A stretch of 64,000 bases of DNA from Alphaproteobacteria bacterium. GTDB lineage: Bacteria > Pseudomonadota > Alphaproteobacteria > Paracaedibacterales > VGCI01. Below the pieces are notes generated by a model. It was given only the letters and a program-made list of their open reading frames with translations. It did not search any database and was not told where the DNA came from. This document shows, in pieces, positions 39,957-48,602 of this stretch. Numbering within the stretch: position 1 is the first letter of the stretch; each line of letters begins with the position of its first letter. The stretch is from assembly GCA_019746225.1 (NCBI GenBank), contig JAIESE010000015.1, forward strand, positions 1 to 64,000, written 5' to 3'. Both the position numbers and the translations under genes were made by a program.

Positions 39957-40121
39957 CTATATCTTTTTCTTGATCTTAATTGACTGTTTATTTGGTGCGG
40001 CTTCTTTTGGCTTTTGAATATAAATGGTCAAAATTCCTTGTTCCAATTCAGCATTCACTTTGTCAGCCTTAACTTGCAAAGGAAGCGGAATAGAACGCAT
40101 AAAAGGATAATTTGCCTCATC
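39957..40121 (-). pseudogene. Truncated small heat-shock protein (Hsp20) gene
   Basis: About 54 codons remain, translating to the C-terminal end of an alpha-crystallin domain: residues reading FMRSIPLPLQVKADKVNAEL, then EQGILTIYIQKPKEA and a Lys-rich tail. The G-I-L-T-I block and the preceding V-x-A-x-x-x-x-G are the Hsp20 hallmark. An in-frame stop lies two codons before the homologous part and nothing Hsp20-like precedes it, so the N-terminal domain is missing. An internal ATG at 40100 would give only 47 residues. It is called a remnant because the essential beta-sandwich is incomplete. Confidence 0.8.
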
Positions 40122-40174
40122 GATTTATCTTATTTTAACCTTTAAAATACATAATGGAGATTAAGGAGAGAACA

Positions 40175-40612
40175 ATGCAGCAGAAAATTACTTGGATATT
40201 GGTAGCAGACGCAGGAAATGCAAGAATTATTGAGAGAATTGGCACACTTGGTGGCCTGATTGAGATCCAGAATTTGAGCCATTCACACGAATCAACCCAT
40301 GAGCATGGTCCCGATCGTCCGGGGCGTGGTTTCGAAAGTTCAGGAACAACGCGTCATGCCTATGAGCCGCGCTCAGACTGGCATGAGCAACAGAAGGACG
40401 AATTCGCTAAAGAAATCGTAACCCTGCTTAATGAAGCTCACTTGAACAAGAAGTTTGATGAGCTCTATGTCCTAGCGCCTGCGAAAATGCTCGGGTTGTT
40501 GAGGCACCACATCACGAATACAAACCATCACATTGGGCCTAAAGTTGCAAAAGAGCTAACGAAAGACGCCACCAGCTGCACGTTGGATGAGCTTGAACAG
40601 TACATAGATTAA
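40175..40612 (+). CDS. Host-attachment-family protein (Host_attach)
   Basis: A 145-residue protein with the pattern of the alphaproteobacterial family named for attachment to host cells: the N-terminal WILVADAGNARII, a His/Gly-rich centre with HGPDRPGRGFES, then FAKEIVTLLNEAH and LYVLAPAKMLGLLRHHI. The fold resembles release-factor-like nucleotide or RNA-binding domains and there is no signal peptide, so a direct surface role is doubtful despite the name. The ATG at 40175 is chosen over 40154 because AAGGAGAG lies four bases before it. It stands alone. Confidence 0.82.
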   Translation: MQQKITWILVADAGNARIIERIGTLGGLIEIQNLSHSHESTHEHGPDRPGRGFESSGTTRHAYEPRSDWHEQQKDEFAKEIVTLLNEAHLNKKFDELYVLAPAKMLGLLRHHITNTNHHIGPKVAKELTKDATSCTLDELEQYID

Positions 40613-40635
40613 CCCATTTCAAACTCAATCGTGAC

Positions 40636-40935
40636 CTAGCTACAGAACTTTCCGGGATGCGCTGCCTTTTCATCAGCCGCGCTTTCAGCCGCCACAACGG
40701 CAGGATCTAAGCCATCTTTTTGAGCAATGTTTGAGTAGACGTTCGCGCGCTTAGCATTAACTTGATTAACCAACTCAGACACTTCACCTTCATTGCCTGC
40801 GGTTGCCTGAATAAAACCATCCGCTTTTTCACAAACTTTCTTTGAACTCAAAGCACTTCCAAGATCTAGAGCTGCGTCTGTTGGAAATATGGATACAAGC
40901 CCAAGTCCCAAAATCAACGATACTTTTTTCATCAT
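40636..40935 (-). CDS. ydbL: YdbL-like periplasmic protein (DUF1318)
   Basis: Small secreted protein; signal peptide about 1-21 (ending DAA), then the DUF1318 pattern with NAKRANVYSNIAQKDGLDP and a final GKFC. Length 99. AAGGAA precedes the ATG. It is the last gene of a three-gene transcript ydbH-ynbE-ydbL, the same order as in E. coli, where the products work with AsmA-like proteins in outer-membrane lipid homeostasis. YdbL is thought to modulate the YdbH-YnbE partnership. Confidence 0.82.
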   Translation of the reverse strand: MMKKVSLILGLGLVSIFPTDAALDLGSALSSKKVCEKADGFIQATAGNEGEVSELVNQVNAKRANVYSNIAQKDGLDPAVVAAESAADEKAAHPGKFCS

Positions 40936-40950
40936 GATAATATTCCTTTC

Positions 40951-41142
40951 TTATGCGAAAATTTCAGGGTTTTCTTTCTTCGCGCGTTTCAAATCATTCT
41001 TCACTTTGACCCTAACTTTGTGATCAATCTTCATATTCATATTGATTACAATTGGCTTGTCTGGGGCTTCTACCTTAATAGTCGGCGTGCACCCTATAAG
41101 CAAACTGCTAAGCCCAAAAAGGGCGAGGGAGTATTTATGCAT
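40951..41142 (-). CDS. ynbE: YnbE-like outer-membrane lipoprotein
   Basis: A 63-residue lipoprotein: a hydrophobic leader ends in the lipobox LLIGC with Cys18 as the lipidation site. The mature part has the family strand pattern PIVINMNMKIDHKVRVKV, predicted to add beta-strands to the end of the YdbH beta-groove at the outer membrane. It overlaps ydbH by eight bases and precedes ydbL, so all three are one unit. Lgt, encoded earlier, would modify it. Confidence 0.83.
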   Translation of the reverse strand: MHKYSLALFGLSSLLIGCTPTIKVEAPDKPIVINMNMKIDHKVRVKVKNDLKRAKKENPEIFA

Positions 41143-43207
41143 CTTTTAATTTCCTATTCATTTTTTTTCCAGTTTTCATTGCTTTTCGGCCTTTCGCTCG
41201 TTTAGATCTCTTACTTACTTTTCGAGCTTTAGCGGCTTTAGCTATTTTTGGTTTTGACGTAATTTCGGATTTAGAAGATTTAGCTGCTTTAGCATCACTT
41301 GTTGCCTTTGCGGCCCTGCTGAGTTCTTTTAAATCTTGTTCTGGTCTCATATGTTGGAGAGTATTAATCACCAAATCTTTTAATTTCCCAGTTGTCACGA
41401 TATTAAACTCAAATGGATAACCATTCAAGACATTTGGATTAGATCCCAACATTTTGACAATACCTTGCATCTCCGATTCGCTGTTCGGCATGCGATCTAT
41501 GCGAACATGGAACAAGGTAAAGTTAAGATTATCAAGGACTTGGAACGCCATATTAACTTCCTTTTGATCCGCAGGTATCGCCAGTCCTGTCCCTTGTTGA
41601 GGCTTATACTGTATAAGACCTGTCTCAGAAATCGAGTGCAGTTCAGCTTGAAGAACATCCAATCCCCCCTCAAAATCGTAAGACATAGAAGCGCTTCCGG
41701 CCAGCCTTCCTTGACCTGAAAGGTTATTTAGATCTGTTAGTTTCAAAATGTCGGCCAAATTAATTTTATCAAAATCAGCTTCAAATTGAAAAGTTGGACG
41801 TACTGCCTGTGCCACCCTTTGGAATCGATGAGCCCTTAATGTACCATTTAAAGTCTCAGCATCGAATTGCTTGATTTGCAAAAGACCTTGGTTGTCAAAT
41901 TCCCCTTTAAGAACCACATTTTTCAAATCAATGCCGGCAACCGACATCTTATTGGCTCGGGCCTGCTGAAGACCTTGGGTTGTCATCGGCTTCATTGTGT
42001 TGAAAACAACTTTTGAGGATCCGCCCTCTAGAGCAAACCCGTCACGTTTCAGATTCACGCCTCTCATTTCTATTGCGAGCGCAGAGGTTTTTAAGTGTCC
42101 CTTTTCCCAGGCAAGCTCTCCCGTGATGTTCATTTTTCCCTCAACCACAACTTTGTCACCTTCATGAGTCGCCAAGAGGGGAGTAAAGTCCCAAAGGCGG
42201 GAAAGTTGAGAAACTTGCGAAGTCATAATGAGTTGTGCAGTAGATTGTTTTGGTTTGAAATTGCCCTCAAGCTCAAGCAAGTTCTTTCCGGCACCGGCTG
42301 AGGTAATCTTTAGCTCATCAAGGGTGAAATCATCACCCGAACCTGCGCCTTCAAAGTTCAATTCTAAAGGGCTCTTGAGCCCCCCGTAGGAGGCGAAGCT
42401 TAAATTATCAAACTTTGCAAATCCATCTATTTTATATTCTTGCGTCTCCTCGCTTGCCGTCGTTCCCCAAAATGAAATTTCTGGTGCCTTGATTTGGAAT
42501 GAAGGTGTATTTATATCAACATTGGTTGTGTGAAAATCAACGGTTATCCCTTTTCGACCTAAGTCTACAACAAACTGACCAGAGAAATCGTTGCTTCCAT
42601 GTTCCCCCCAATCAACGGTCAGAACCTGCTTTCGGGCGACCGTTGTCTCTGTGGTAGCATGAACGGGGACTTTTAATGTCCCTTGTCCCATAGGAACAAC
42701 CACGAGGCAATCCCGCATACCAATAGCTGGCAACCTCAAGCGTTTAATATTGCTGAAAACGCTCCCTATCTCGGCGACTTTGCTCAGCAAGGCATCCTTA
42801 GAAATAAAGAATTTGTGTCCCTCTTTTAGCTCAATAGTACCACCAATAACATCAATTGCTTTCATCTTTAAGAAGAGAGATAAGGCCACATCCATTTCTT
42901 GAATATTCAAATTTGCAGCCGCAGAAGACGATTTTGTATGAATCTCACGCAAGTACACTCGCCACCAGCCAAAGTTAACGGAATCAATTTCAACTTCGCT
43001 AATCCCTAAGGAAGCAAGACTTTCCTCCAAGGATGCTTTTGCCATATTTCGAACCAAGGATGGAGCCTTCCATGTTAAAACCCCTCCCCCAATTACAATA
43101 AGGGTTATAATGAGAATTCCCCCCTGTTTTAGGTAAGAAATCATAGGTTTTTCAAATTTCGGTTTCTCTTCCATGTCTTTTTCCATACTGTTATGGTAGT
43201 GTTTCAT
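41135..43207 (-). CDS. ydbH: YdbH-like AsmA-type intermembrane bridge protein
   Basis: Large periplasmic protein anchored by one N-terminal helix (around ILIITLIVIGGGVLTW), then about 600 residues of alternating beta-strand character typical of AsmA/YdbH proteins that form a hydrophobic groove for phospholipid movement between membranes. The very C-terminus is a Lys/Ala/Ser-rich low-complexity tail (about the last 65 residues) that E. coli YdbH lacks. The family call rests mainly on the C-terminal region and on the ynbE-ydbL neighbours. The start is uncertain: ATGs at 43207, 43186 and 43174 are all possible and none has a strong ribosome site. Divergent from the antiporter gene. Confidence 0.75.
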   Translation of the reverse strand: MKHYHNSMEKDMEEKPKFEKPMISYLKQGGILIITLIVIGGGVLTWKAPSLVRNMAKASLEESLASLGISEVEIDSVNFGWWRVYLREIHTKSSSAAANLNIQEMDVALSLFLKMKAIDVIGGTIELKEGHKFFISKDALLSKVAEIGSVFSNIKRLRLPAIGMRDCLVVVPMGQGTLKVPVHATTETTVARKQVLTVDWGEHGSNDFSGQFVVDLGRKGITVDFHTTNVDINTPSFQIKAPEISFWGTTASEETQEYKIDGFAKFDNLSFASYGGLKSPLELNFEGAGSGDDFTLDELKITSAGAGKNLLELEGNFKPKQSTAQLIMTSQVSQLSRLWDFTPLLATHEGDKVVVEGKMNITGELAWEKGHLKTSALAIEMRGVNLKRDGFALEGGSSKVVFNTMKPMTTQGLQQARANKMSVAGIDLKNVVLKGEFDNQGLLQIKQFDAETLNGTLRAHRFQRVAQAVRPTFQFEADFDKINLADILKLTDLNNLSGQGRLAGSASMSYDFEGGLDVLQAELHSISETGLIQYKPQQGTGLAIPADQKEVNMAFQVLDNLNFTLFHVRIDRMPNSESEMQGIVKMLGSNPNVLNGYPFEFNIVTTGKLKDLVINTLQHMRPEQDLKELSRAAKATSDAKAAKSSKSEITSKPKIAKAAKARKVSKRSKRAKGRKAMKTGKKMNRKLKDA

Positions 43208-43241
43208 ATTTATAGTGAGCGAAACTGGAGATAGAATCAAG

Positions 43242-44585
43242 ATGCCGTATGATTCCCTATCGTTTTCTTTACCATGGATCTTACCATTTGTGGGATTTCT
43301 ACTATCTCTTGCTCTGATTCCCCTCGTTGCCTCAAAGTTGTGGCATAAATTCTATAAAGGGATCATTGCCGGTTGGATTGCCTCCTTCCTCATTGCATTC
43401 GGTTGGTCGGAAGGGCTCAGCGCTTCTTTGTCAATGCTCTTCCATGCGTTGCTTCACCACTACATCCCCTTTATGGCTCTGATCACTGTTCTATTCACCG
43501 TTGGAGGAGGAATTCACATTTCCATGAGGGGAAAGGCGTCTCCCCTTCTGAACGTTTCCTTGCTTGCGTTCGGGGCTCTCTTGGCAAATTTTGTCGGAAC
43601 AACTGGGGCATCAATGCTTTTGATTCGCCCCCTTATTGCTCTAAATAAATATCGCCTTTATACGACACACGTCGTTATTTTCTTCATTTTCCTTGTCTCA
43701 AACATTGGAGGCATTTTAACGCCCATGGGAGATCCGCCCCTTTTTATTGGATTTTTAAATGGCGTTGACTTTTTTTGGACCACGACAAACTTGCTCTATC
43801 CCTTTCTTATCGTGGGAGGGGCTGTTTTGGCTTTGTTTTGGCTCATAGATCATTATTATTTTTACCATGACCCGTCAGTTCCAGATCCAGAACATCTTCA
43901 TGGGGGGGCCAAAGTACATGTAAAGGGAGCTTACAACTTAATTCTCCTGTCTGCTGCGATCGCTATCATTCTCATTGAGAGTATGGCCACACAAAAGCCG
44001 CATTTAACGATATGGGGAGAATTTGTAAATTTTGCAGCTTTATCCAGAGACTTGATTTTGTTTGCTTTGGCCTATGCCTCGTGGAGGCTCACTCCTGAAA
44101 AGATTCATGAATCAAATCACTTTAATTTTGAGCCCTTAGAGGAAGTTGCCCTTGTCTTTTTAGGAATATTTATCACAGTCATTCCAGTCTTAAGCATACT
44201 AAAAGCTGGGGATGCAGGGCCTTTAAGAGATATACTTCATTTAGCAAACCCCAATGGTATCCCAGACGTAACCTTGTATTTTTGGCTCACCGGACTCTTA
44301 TCCTCAATCTTAGATAATGCACCAACCTATTTGATTTTTTTCAACATGGCGGGAGGCGAGGCTCCTTTTCTGATGACTCAAGGAAGTCAGGTGTTGGCCG
44401 CAATCTCCACGGGAGCAGTCTTCATGGGAGCCTTAACCTATATTGGGAATGCCCCCAATTTTATGGTCCGCTCCATCGCCGCCCGATCTCACATTAAAAT
44501 GCCAAGCTTCTTAGGCTATCTCATTTGGTCCGCTACCATCCTGTTGCCAGTTTTCTGGGGATTTAGTTGGTTTTGGTTTCCTTGA
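43242..44585 (+). CDS. Sodium:proton antiporter, NhaD/CitMHS-like
   Basis: Integral membrane protein of about 447 residues with ten to twelve helices. The segment TGASMLLIRPLIALNKYR and the paired re-entrant-like SNIGGILTPMGDPPLFIG and ILDNAPTYLIFFNMAGGE match the ion-transporter superfamily members annotated as sodium:proton antiporters in alphaproteobacteria. Sodium export is probable, organic-acid transport is an alternative. The ATG at 43242 is preceded by GGAG; an in-frame GTG at 43215 is possible. The last 75 bases overlap the convergent GGDEF gene. Confidence 0.82.
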   Translation: MPYDSLSFSLPWILPFVGFLLSLALIPLVASKLWHKFYKGIIAGWIASFLIAFGWSEGLSASLSMLFHALLHHYIPFMALITVLFTVGGGIHISMRGKASPLLNVSLLAFGALLANFVGTTGASMLLIRPLIALNKYRLYTTHVVIFFIFLVSNIGGILTPMGDPPLFIGFLNGVDFFWTTTNLLYPFLIVGGAVLALFWLIDHYYFYHDPSVPDPEHLHGGAKVHVKGAYNLILLSAAIAIILIESMATQKPHLTIWGEFVNFAALSRDLILFALAYASWRLTPEKIHESNHFNFEPLEEVALVFLGIFITVIPVLSILKAGDAGPLRDILHLANPNGIPDVTLYFWLTGLLSSILDNAPTYLIFFNMAGGEAPFLMTQGSQVLAAISTGAVFMGALTYIGNAPNFMVRSIAARSHIKMPSFLGYLIWSATILLPVFWGFSWFWFP

Positions 44586-46364
44586 GCGCTTTTCTTTTTG
44601 GGTTTCATCATAGAAACGAAATTGACCTTTACCGGTTTGCTTTACTGCATACATTGCAGCATCCGCTTCCTTCAATAGAGATTCACTATCATGATCCCCT
44701 AAAGAATAAAGTCCAATGCCAATACTCACCCCAACGGACATTGAAATGTCATTTCGAATGTAGGGCGCCGAGATCGATTTTAATATACGTGTTGCCACCA
44801 TCTTTACTTTCGATCGACTTTGAGCCTGATTCAAAATTATACAAAATTCATCTCCTCCAAAGCGCGCCAGGGTATCATCTCCACGGATACAGCGTCGTAA
44901 CCGCAGCCCTACCTGATTCAACAACCAATCACCCATCTCATGACCATGAGTATCATTAACATCCTTGAACCTATCAAGATCAAGGAATAGAAGGGCGAGA
45001 AGATGTTTTTTTGCCATCGTCGCATTGTGAATGGATTGAGTCAGTTTCTGATGAAATGATTTACGGTTCGGCAAGCCTGTGAGAGAATCGTGATAGGCCA
45101 AAAAGGTTAGATCTTTCTCTTGGGCTTTATCTTTCGATATATCTTTGACAACTAAGGCCCCACCACCGTCAGGGGTGCGATAAGTTGTAACTCCTAAAAT
45201 CAAACCACATGCTAACATTTCTTCCCATTGACTTGAGGGCAATAGAAAGCTGGCTTCCTTTTCTTCTAACCAGTGACGGCTTGTTTCTGCTTTATTGTCC
45301 TGAAATAGGTATATGCCAGCGGCAACATTGGTTTCAAGAAACTTCTCAAAGGTCAACCCCCCCCGAATTATCTCGTTTCGATTGGTGAGATGTGGGTAAA
45401 ATTCAAATAATTTGTCATTATGCATAACCATATGATTATCTTGATCAAAAACAGCAAACCCGTATGGTAAATCTTGAATGGCGGCTTCTAGCTCTTTGCG
45501 GGTCCTTAAGATATCTTGGGATCGTTTCACCCGTAGCTCATAAGCATACTTTTTTTCAAGGACAGCATGAACACGCATCTTTAACAGGACTGGATTGACT
45601 GGCTTTGCTACATAGTCTCCAATACCTGACTCCAGAATTTGTTCCATCACTTGAGCATTTTCAGGAGCCCCAATCAGGATAATGGGGATGTAGCCAATGT
45701 TGGGATCATTTTCTATTCCCTTGAAAAATTCATAGATGCCATCTTTAAAGCTCTGGTAGTCAACTAAAATTGTCTCAATTTCCTGGGTTCGCAAGCATTC
45801 AAAAGCTTGAACCTCGTCCTCAGCATTAAATACTGTATGACCTTCCCGGGTCAAACGACGCATCAAGGCTTGTGAGGTATTGGGATTACTATCCAAAACC
45901 AAGAGCGTTCCTTTGCGCGTCATCCATTCAGGTTCTTGGACATAAGCCGCATTAATCATGTTTACAATTTGATCAAACCCCATTGAGTGCAAATATTGGG
46001 ACCCTGTACTCAATGTTGTCGTATCTAGGTCTCCAACGCGGGGATATTGAAATTGCATTTCTAAATTTTCGAGGATGCTTTTCAAAGCAAAGAAGCGATC
46101 ATCCTTCTGAACTTCTAAATATTTCTTGATATTCACCAAGCAAATCAAAATTTGCTTCTCTAAATCCTTAAGAAGTGCTTTGTTCTTTTCTGTGCTTTTA
46201 AAGGTCCCCATCAATTTATTAAATAATTTGAAGGAGTTTTGAGCTGCCTCAAATGCAGCTGTCCCTACCGGAAGGCCTTGGCAAAGGGCTGTCAGTTGAG
46301 AACCTACAGATTGATAGGATGCACTCGACATTATATCTTTTGATGGTTCCTGATTTTGTTGCAT
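44511..46364 (-). CDS. Response regulator with PAS-like and diguanylate cyclase (GGDEF) domains
   Basis: Makes the second messenger cyclic di-GMP. From the ATG at 46364 (AGGAGA nine bases upstream) the 617-residue product has a helical N-terminal region of unknown family (about 10-140), a receiver domain (about 150-275) with phospho-acceptor Asp202 in TILVDYQ and a late Lys in AKPV, a PAS-like segment (about 290-410), and a GGDEF domain with the intact active site GGDEF at 503-507 and an inhibitory RxxD site five residues before it. The layout is reminiscent of PleD. No EAL domain. The final 24 codons are antisense to the antiporter gene. A TTAA-N7-TTAA site lies 91 bases upstream. Confidence 0.9.
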   Translation of the reverse strand: MQQNQEPSKDIMSSASYQSVGSQLTALCQGLPVGTAAFEAAQNSFKLFNKLMGTFKSTEKNKALLKDLEKQILICLVNIKKYLEVQKDDRFFALKSILENLEMQFQYPRVGDLDTTTLSTGSQYLHSMGFDQIVNMINAAYVQEPEWMTRKGTLLVLDSNPNTSQALMRRLTREGHTVFNAEDEVQAFECLRTQEIETILVDYQSFKDGIYEFFKGIENDPNIGYIPIILIGAPENAQVMEQILESGIGDYVAKPVNPVLLKMRVHAVLEKKYAYELRVKRSQDILRTRKELEAAIQDLPYGFAVFDQDNHMVMHNDKLFEFYPHLTNRNEIIRGGLTFEKFLETNVAAGIYLFQDNKAETSRHWLEEKEASFLLPSSQWEEMLACGLILGVTTYRTPDGGGALVVKDISKDKAQEKDLTFLAYHDSLTGLPNRKSFHQKLTQSIHNATMAKKHLLALLFLDLDRFKDVNDTHGHEMGDWLLNQVGLRLRRCIRGDDTLARFGGDEFCIILNQAQSRSKVKMVATRILKSISAPYIRNDISMSVGVSIGIGLYSLGDHDSESLLKEADAAMYAVKQTGKGQFRFYDETQKEKRSRKPKPTKSPENWQQDGSGPNEIA

Positions 46365-46454
46365 TGGCAACAATCTCCTATTCTCAACTTTTAATACTTC
46401 CAACGTGTGGCCAGAGCCTGGATAGATCCCTAGGGATAGTGTATTGAAAAAAAA

Positions 46455-46469
46455 TTAAGGAGGCATTAA
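46455..46469. promoter_or_regulatory. Perfect candidate CtrA box between the GGDEF gene and ihfB
   Basis: TTAA-(7 nt)-TTAA, an exact match to the full CtrA consensus, in the 240-base divergent gap (46365-46604). It could serve either gene. The pattern is short, so chance cannot be excluded. Confidence 0.45.
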
Positions 46470-46604
46470 AACCAACCCAACTGAATTAAATTCGGGTTCA
46501 GCAAAAAAATTTCTTGATTCCTCAAAGGGATTTGTGGTTAAGCTGGGGGGCGAATTAATATAATCTATTCCAAGAAAAAACTCTGACTCTAAGGAGATGA
46601 AATA

Positions 46605-46883
46605 ATGACACGGTCTGAACTGATTGCAAAAGTATCAGCTTCCTTTCAAAATTTAACTTATGCTCAAGTGGAAGAGATGGTTTGTAAAATTTTTGATGAA
46701 GTAATGGATGCCTTGGCCAAAGGTGGTCGCGTTGAATTGCGCGGGTTTGGTACCTTCTCTATTCGCCATCGTAAACCTCGCAAAGGTCGCAATCCACGCA
46801 CGGGTGAAGTTCTTATGGTGGAAAGCAAAAGCGTTCCCTTCTTCAAAACTGGTAAAGAACTGCGTCAATTACTGAACTCCTAA
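46605..46883 (+). CDS. ihfB: Integration host factor subunit beta
   Basis: DNA-bending protein of the HU/IHF family that works as a heterodimer with IhfA. The N-terminus MTRSELIAKV, the arm region ELRGFGTFSIR followed by RKPRKGRNPRTGE, and VPFFKTGKELR place it in the IHF-beta branch rather than HU. Length 92 is normal. AAGGAG precedes the ATG. accD starts 13 bases after its stop, so the two are probably cotranscribed. Confidence 0.93.
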   Translation: MTRSELIAKVSASFQNLTYAQVEEMVCKIFDEVMDALAKGGRVELRGFGTFSIRHRKPRKGRNPRTGEVLMVESKSVPFFKTGKELRQLLNS

Positions 46884-46896
46884 AAGGGTTTATCTT

Positions 46897-47763
46897 ATGA
46901 ATTGGCTAACAAACTTCGTTCGTCCTAAAATTCAAGCACTCATGGATAAAAATGAAGTGCCTGATAATTTATGGGATAAATGCGATGCCTGTGAACATAT
47001 GATCTTTCACCGCGATCTTGTTGAAAACAGTCATGTATGCCATCATTGCCAACATCACATGCGCATGGCTGTTCAAGATCGCTTAGAAGCCTTATTTGAT
47101 AATAAAACATTTGTAAAAGCACCCTTAGCCAAAGTCATATCAGACCCCTTAAAATTTAAAGACACCAAAAAATATACGGATCGTTTAAAAGATTATCGCC
47201 AAAGAACAGGGCAAGATGATGCAATCATCGTGGCAAGCGGCAAAATTGGCGGCCAACAAGCCGTTGTGGCTGCATTTGACTTTTCTTTCATGGGCGGGTC
47301 CATGGGTATGGCCGTCGGCGAAGGCATATTGACAGCTGCGGATCTGGCCGTAAACACACACGCCGCTCTTATCATTATTCCCGCGTCAGGTGGTGCCCGC
47401 ATGCAAGAGGGAGCCCTTTCCCTGATGCAAATGCCCCGCACAACCATTGCTGTTGAAAAGGTGCGCGAAGCCGGCCTTCCCTATATCGTTATTTTGACCA
47501 ACCCAACAACCGGCGGGGTTTCAGCCTCCTTTGCCATGCTCGGCGACATTGCCATCTCAGAGCCCCAAGCCATTATTGGGTTTGCCGGCGCCCGCGTCAT
47601 TGAAGAGACCATTCGCCAAAAATTACCGGAAGGCTTTCAACGGGCCGAATATCTCCTTGATCATGGAATGATCGATATGGTTGTACATCGTCACAAACTC
47701 CAAGAAACAGTGGGGCGCATTTTAAGCATGCTAAACCCGCGAACGGCAACGACAAGAAGATAA
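46897..47763 (+). CDS. accD: Acetyl-CoA carboxylase carboxyltransferase subunit beta
   Basis: Beta half of the carboxyltransferase that makes malonyl-CoA for fatty-acid synthesis. The N-terminal zinc ribbon is complete: Cys29, Cys32, Cys48 and Cys51. The crotonase-fold core has PASGGARMQEGALSLMQM and NPTTGGVSASFAMLGDI. Length 288 is normal. In many alphaproteobacteria folC follows; here a 239-base gap follows, in which a 60-codon open frame has no support. Confidence 0.97.
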   Translation: MNWLTNFVRPKIQALMDKNEVPDNLWDKCDACEHMIFHRDLVENSHVCHHCQHHMRMAVQDRLEALFDNKTFVKAPLAKVISDPLKFKDTKKYTDRLKDYRQRTGQDDAIIVASGKIGGQQAVVAAFDFSFMGGSMGMAVGEGILTAADLAVNTHAALIIIPASGGARMQEGALSLMQMPRTTIAVEKVREAGLPYIVILTNPTTGGVSASFAMLGDIAISEPQAIIGFAGARVIEETIRQKLPEGFQRAEYLLDHGMIDMVVHRHKLQETVGRILSMLNPRTATTRR

Positions 47764-48002
47764 AATTATATTCCAAACTGGTAATTTATTCACTGGATTC
47801 CTATATGTATCTTGAGAAGGAATTGTGTCCCTTGCAAGCTCAAAAAAATGGAGAAACCATATTGATAGGTTACTTAGTAGAAATGATTCTTGAAACCATA
47901 ATATATATTTGGTACTTGCCTTCCAACAGGAAGAAAAAACCAAAAGAAAAGCACAATAATGACCCCGTTCAACGATACAATGATTAGTCAAGGAGAAAAA
48001 CA

Positions 48003-48602
48003 ATGAACAAAGGCATCTATTTTATTATGGGACTTGTGTTTGCAACCATCGGGACCGCTGGGTTTTGGGCCCTAAAATCAGAAACAAAACCTGTAGAGCC
48101 AATCAAGAGGGAAGCCAAGAAGGTCTCCTTGCTGACCATTAACTATATCCCCACAACCCCGGCCAAACCTATTGATGAGGGAAAGTTCTGGGAACTTAAA
48201 GCCCTTACGGAGGGCGAAGCTTCTGAACGAAATTTGAAAGATCTTCAAGGAAAGCCCATTATTCTTCACTTTTGGGCAACCTGGTGCGGCCCTTGTGTTC
48301 AGGAACTCCCCGAGCTAGACAATTTTGCCAAAAAATATGAAAGTACGGCCCACATCGTTGCCGTCGTCACTGATTTTAAAGATATTGAAAAAATTCGTGA
48401 GTTCTATAAAGCCAAAGGAATCAAGAACTTAAGCATTGCCTTTGACAAAAGCGGCATCTTGTCACGTAATTTTCGCCCTTCCGCTTTACCCACAACTGTG
48501 TTTATAAATTCAAAAGGACATGAAATTGGACGCATACAAGGTATGGTCGAATGGCAGGGTACAGCAGGTCGAATGTTGAATACCCACTTAAGTAGGAATT
48601 AA
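48003..48602 (+). CDS. TlpA-like membrane-anchored thiol:disulfide oxidoreductase
   Basis: Thioredoxin-fold protein held in the inner membrane by an N-terminal helix (about 5-24) and facing the periplasm. The active site is WCGPC with Cys95 and Cys98, and the cis-proline loop reads SALPTT. Such proteins reduce cysteines of cytochrome c or copper-site proteins, or other periplasmic thiols; which one applies is not visible. AAGGAG precedes the ATG. Its stop directly abuts the tdk start. Confidence 0.88.
   Translation: MNKGIYFIMGLVFATIGTAGFWALKSETKPVEPIKREAKKVSLLTINYIPTTPAKPIDEGKFWELKALTEGEASERNLKDLQGKPIILHFWATWCGPCVQELPELDNFAKKYESTAHIVAVVTDFKDIEKIREFYKAKGIKNLSIAFDKSGILSRNFRPSALPTTVFINSKGHEIGRIQGMVEWQGTAGRMLNTHLSRN

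Larger units (their letters stand above)
39809..40174. other. Gap with a broken Hsp20 gene and its terminator
   Basis: This 366-base stretch between the small membrane protein and the host-attachment-family gene holds the C-terminal remnant of a small heat-shock protein gene and a strong hairpin terminator (both listed). The rest is AT-rich with no feature I can support. Confidence 0.6.

Noticed and set aside
47805..47987. 60-codon open frame between accD and the tlpA-like gene, with one possible membrane helix
   Set aside because: No ribosome site before the ATG, low-complexity Lys/Asn tail, no similarity I can name; kept only as a weak possibility.
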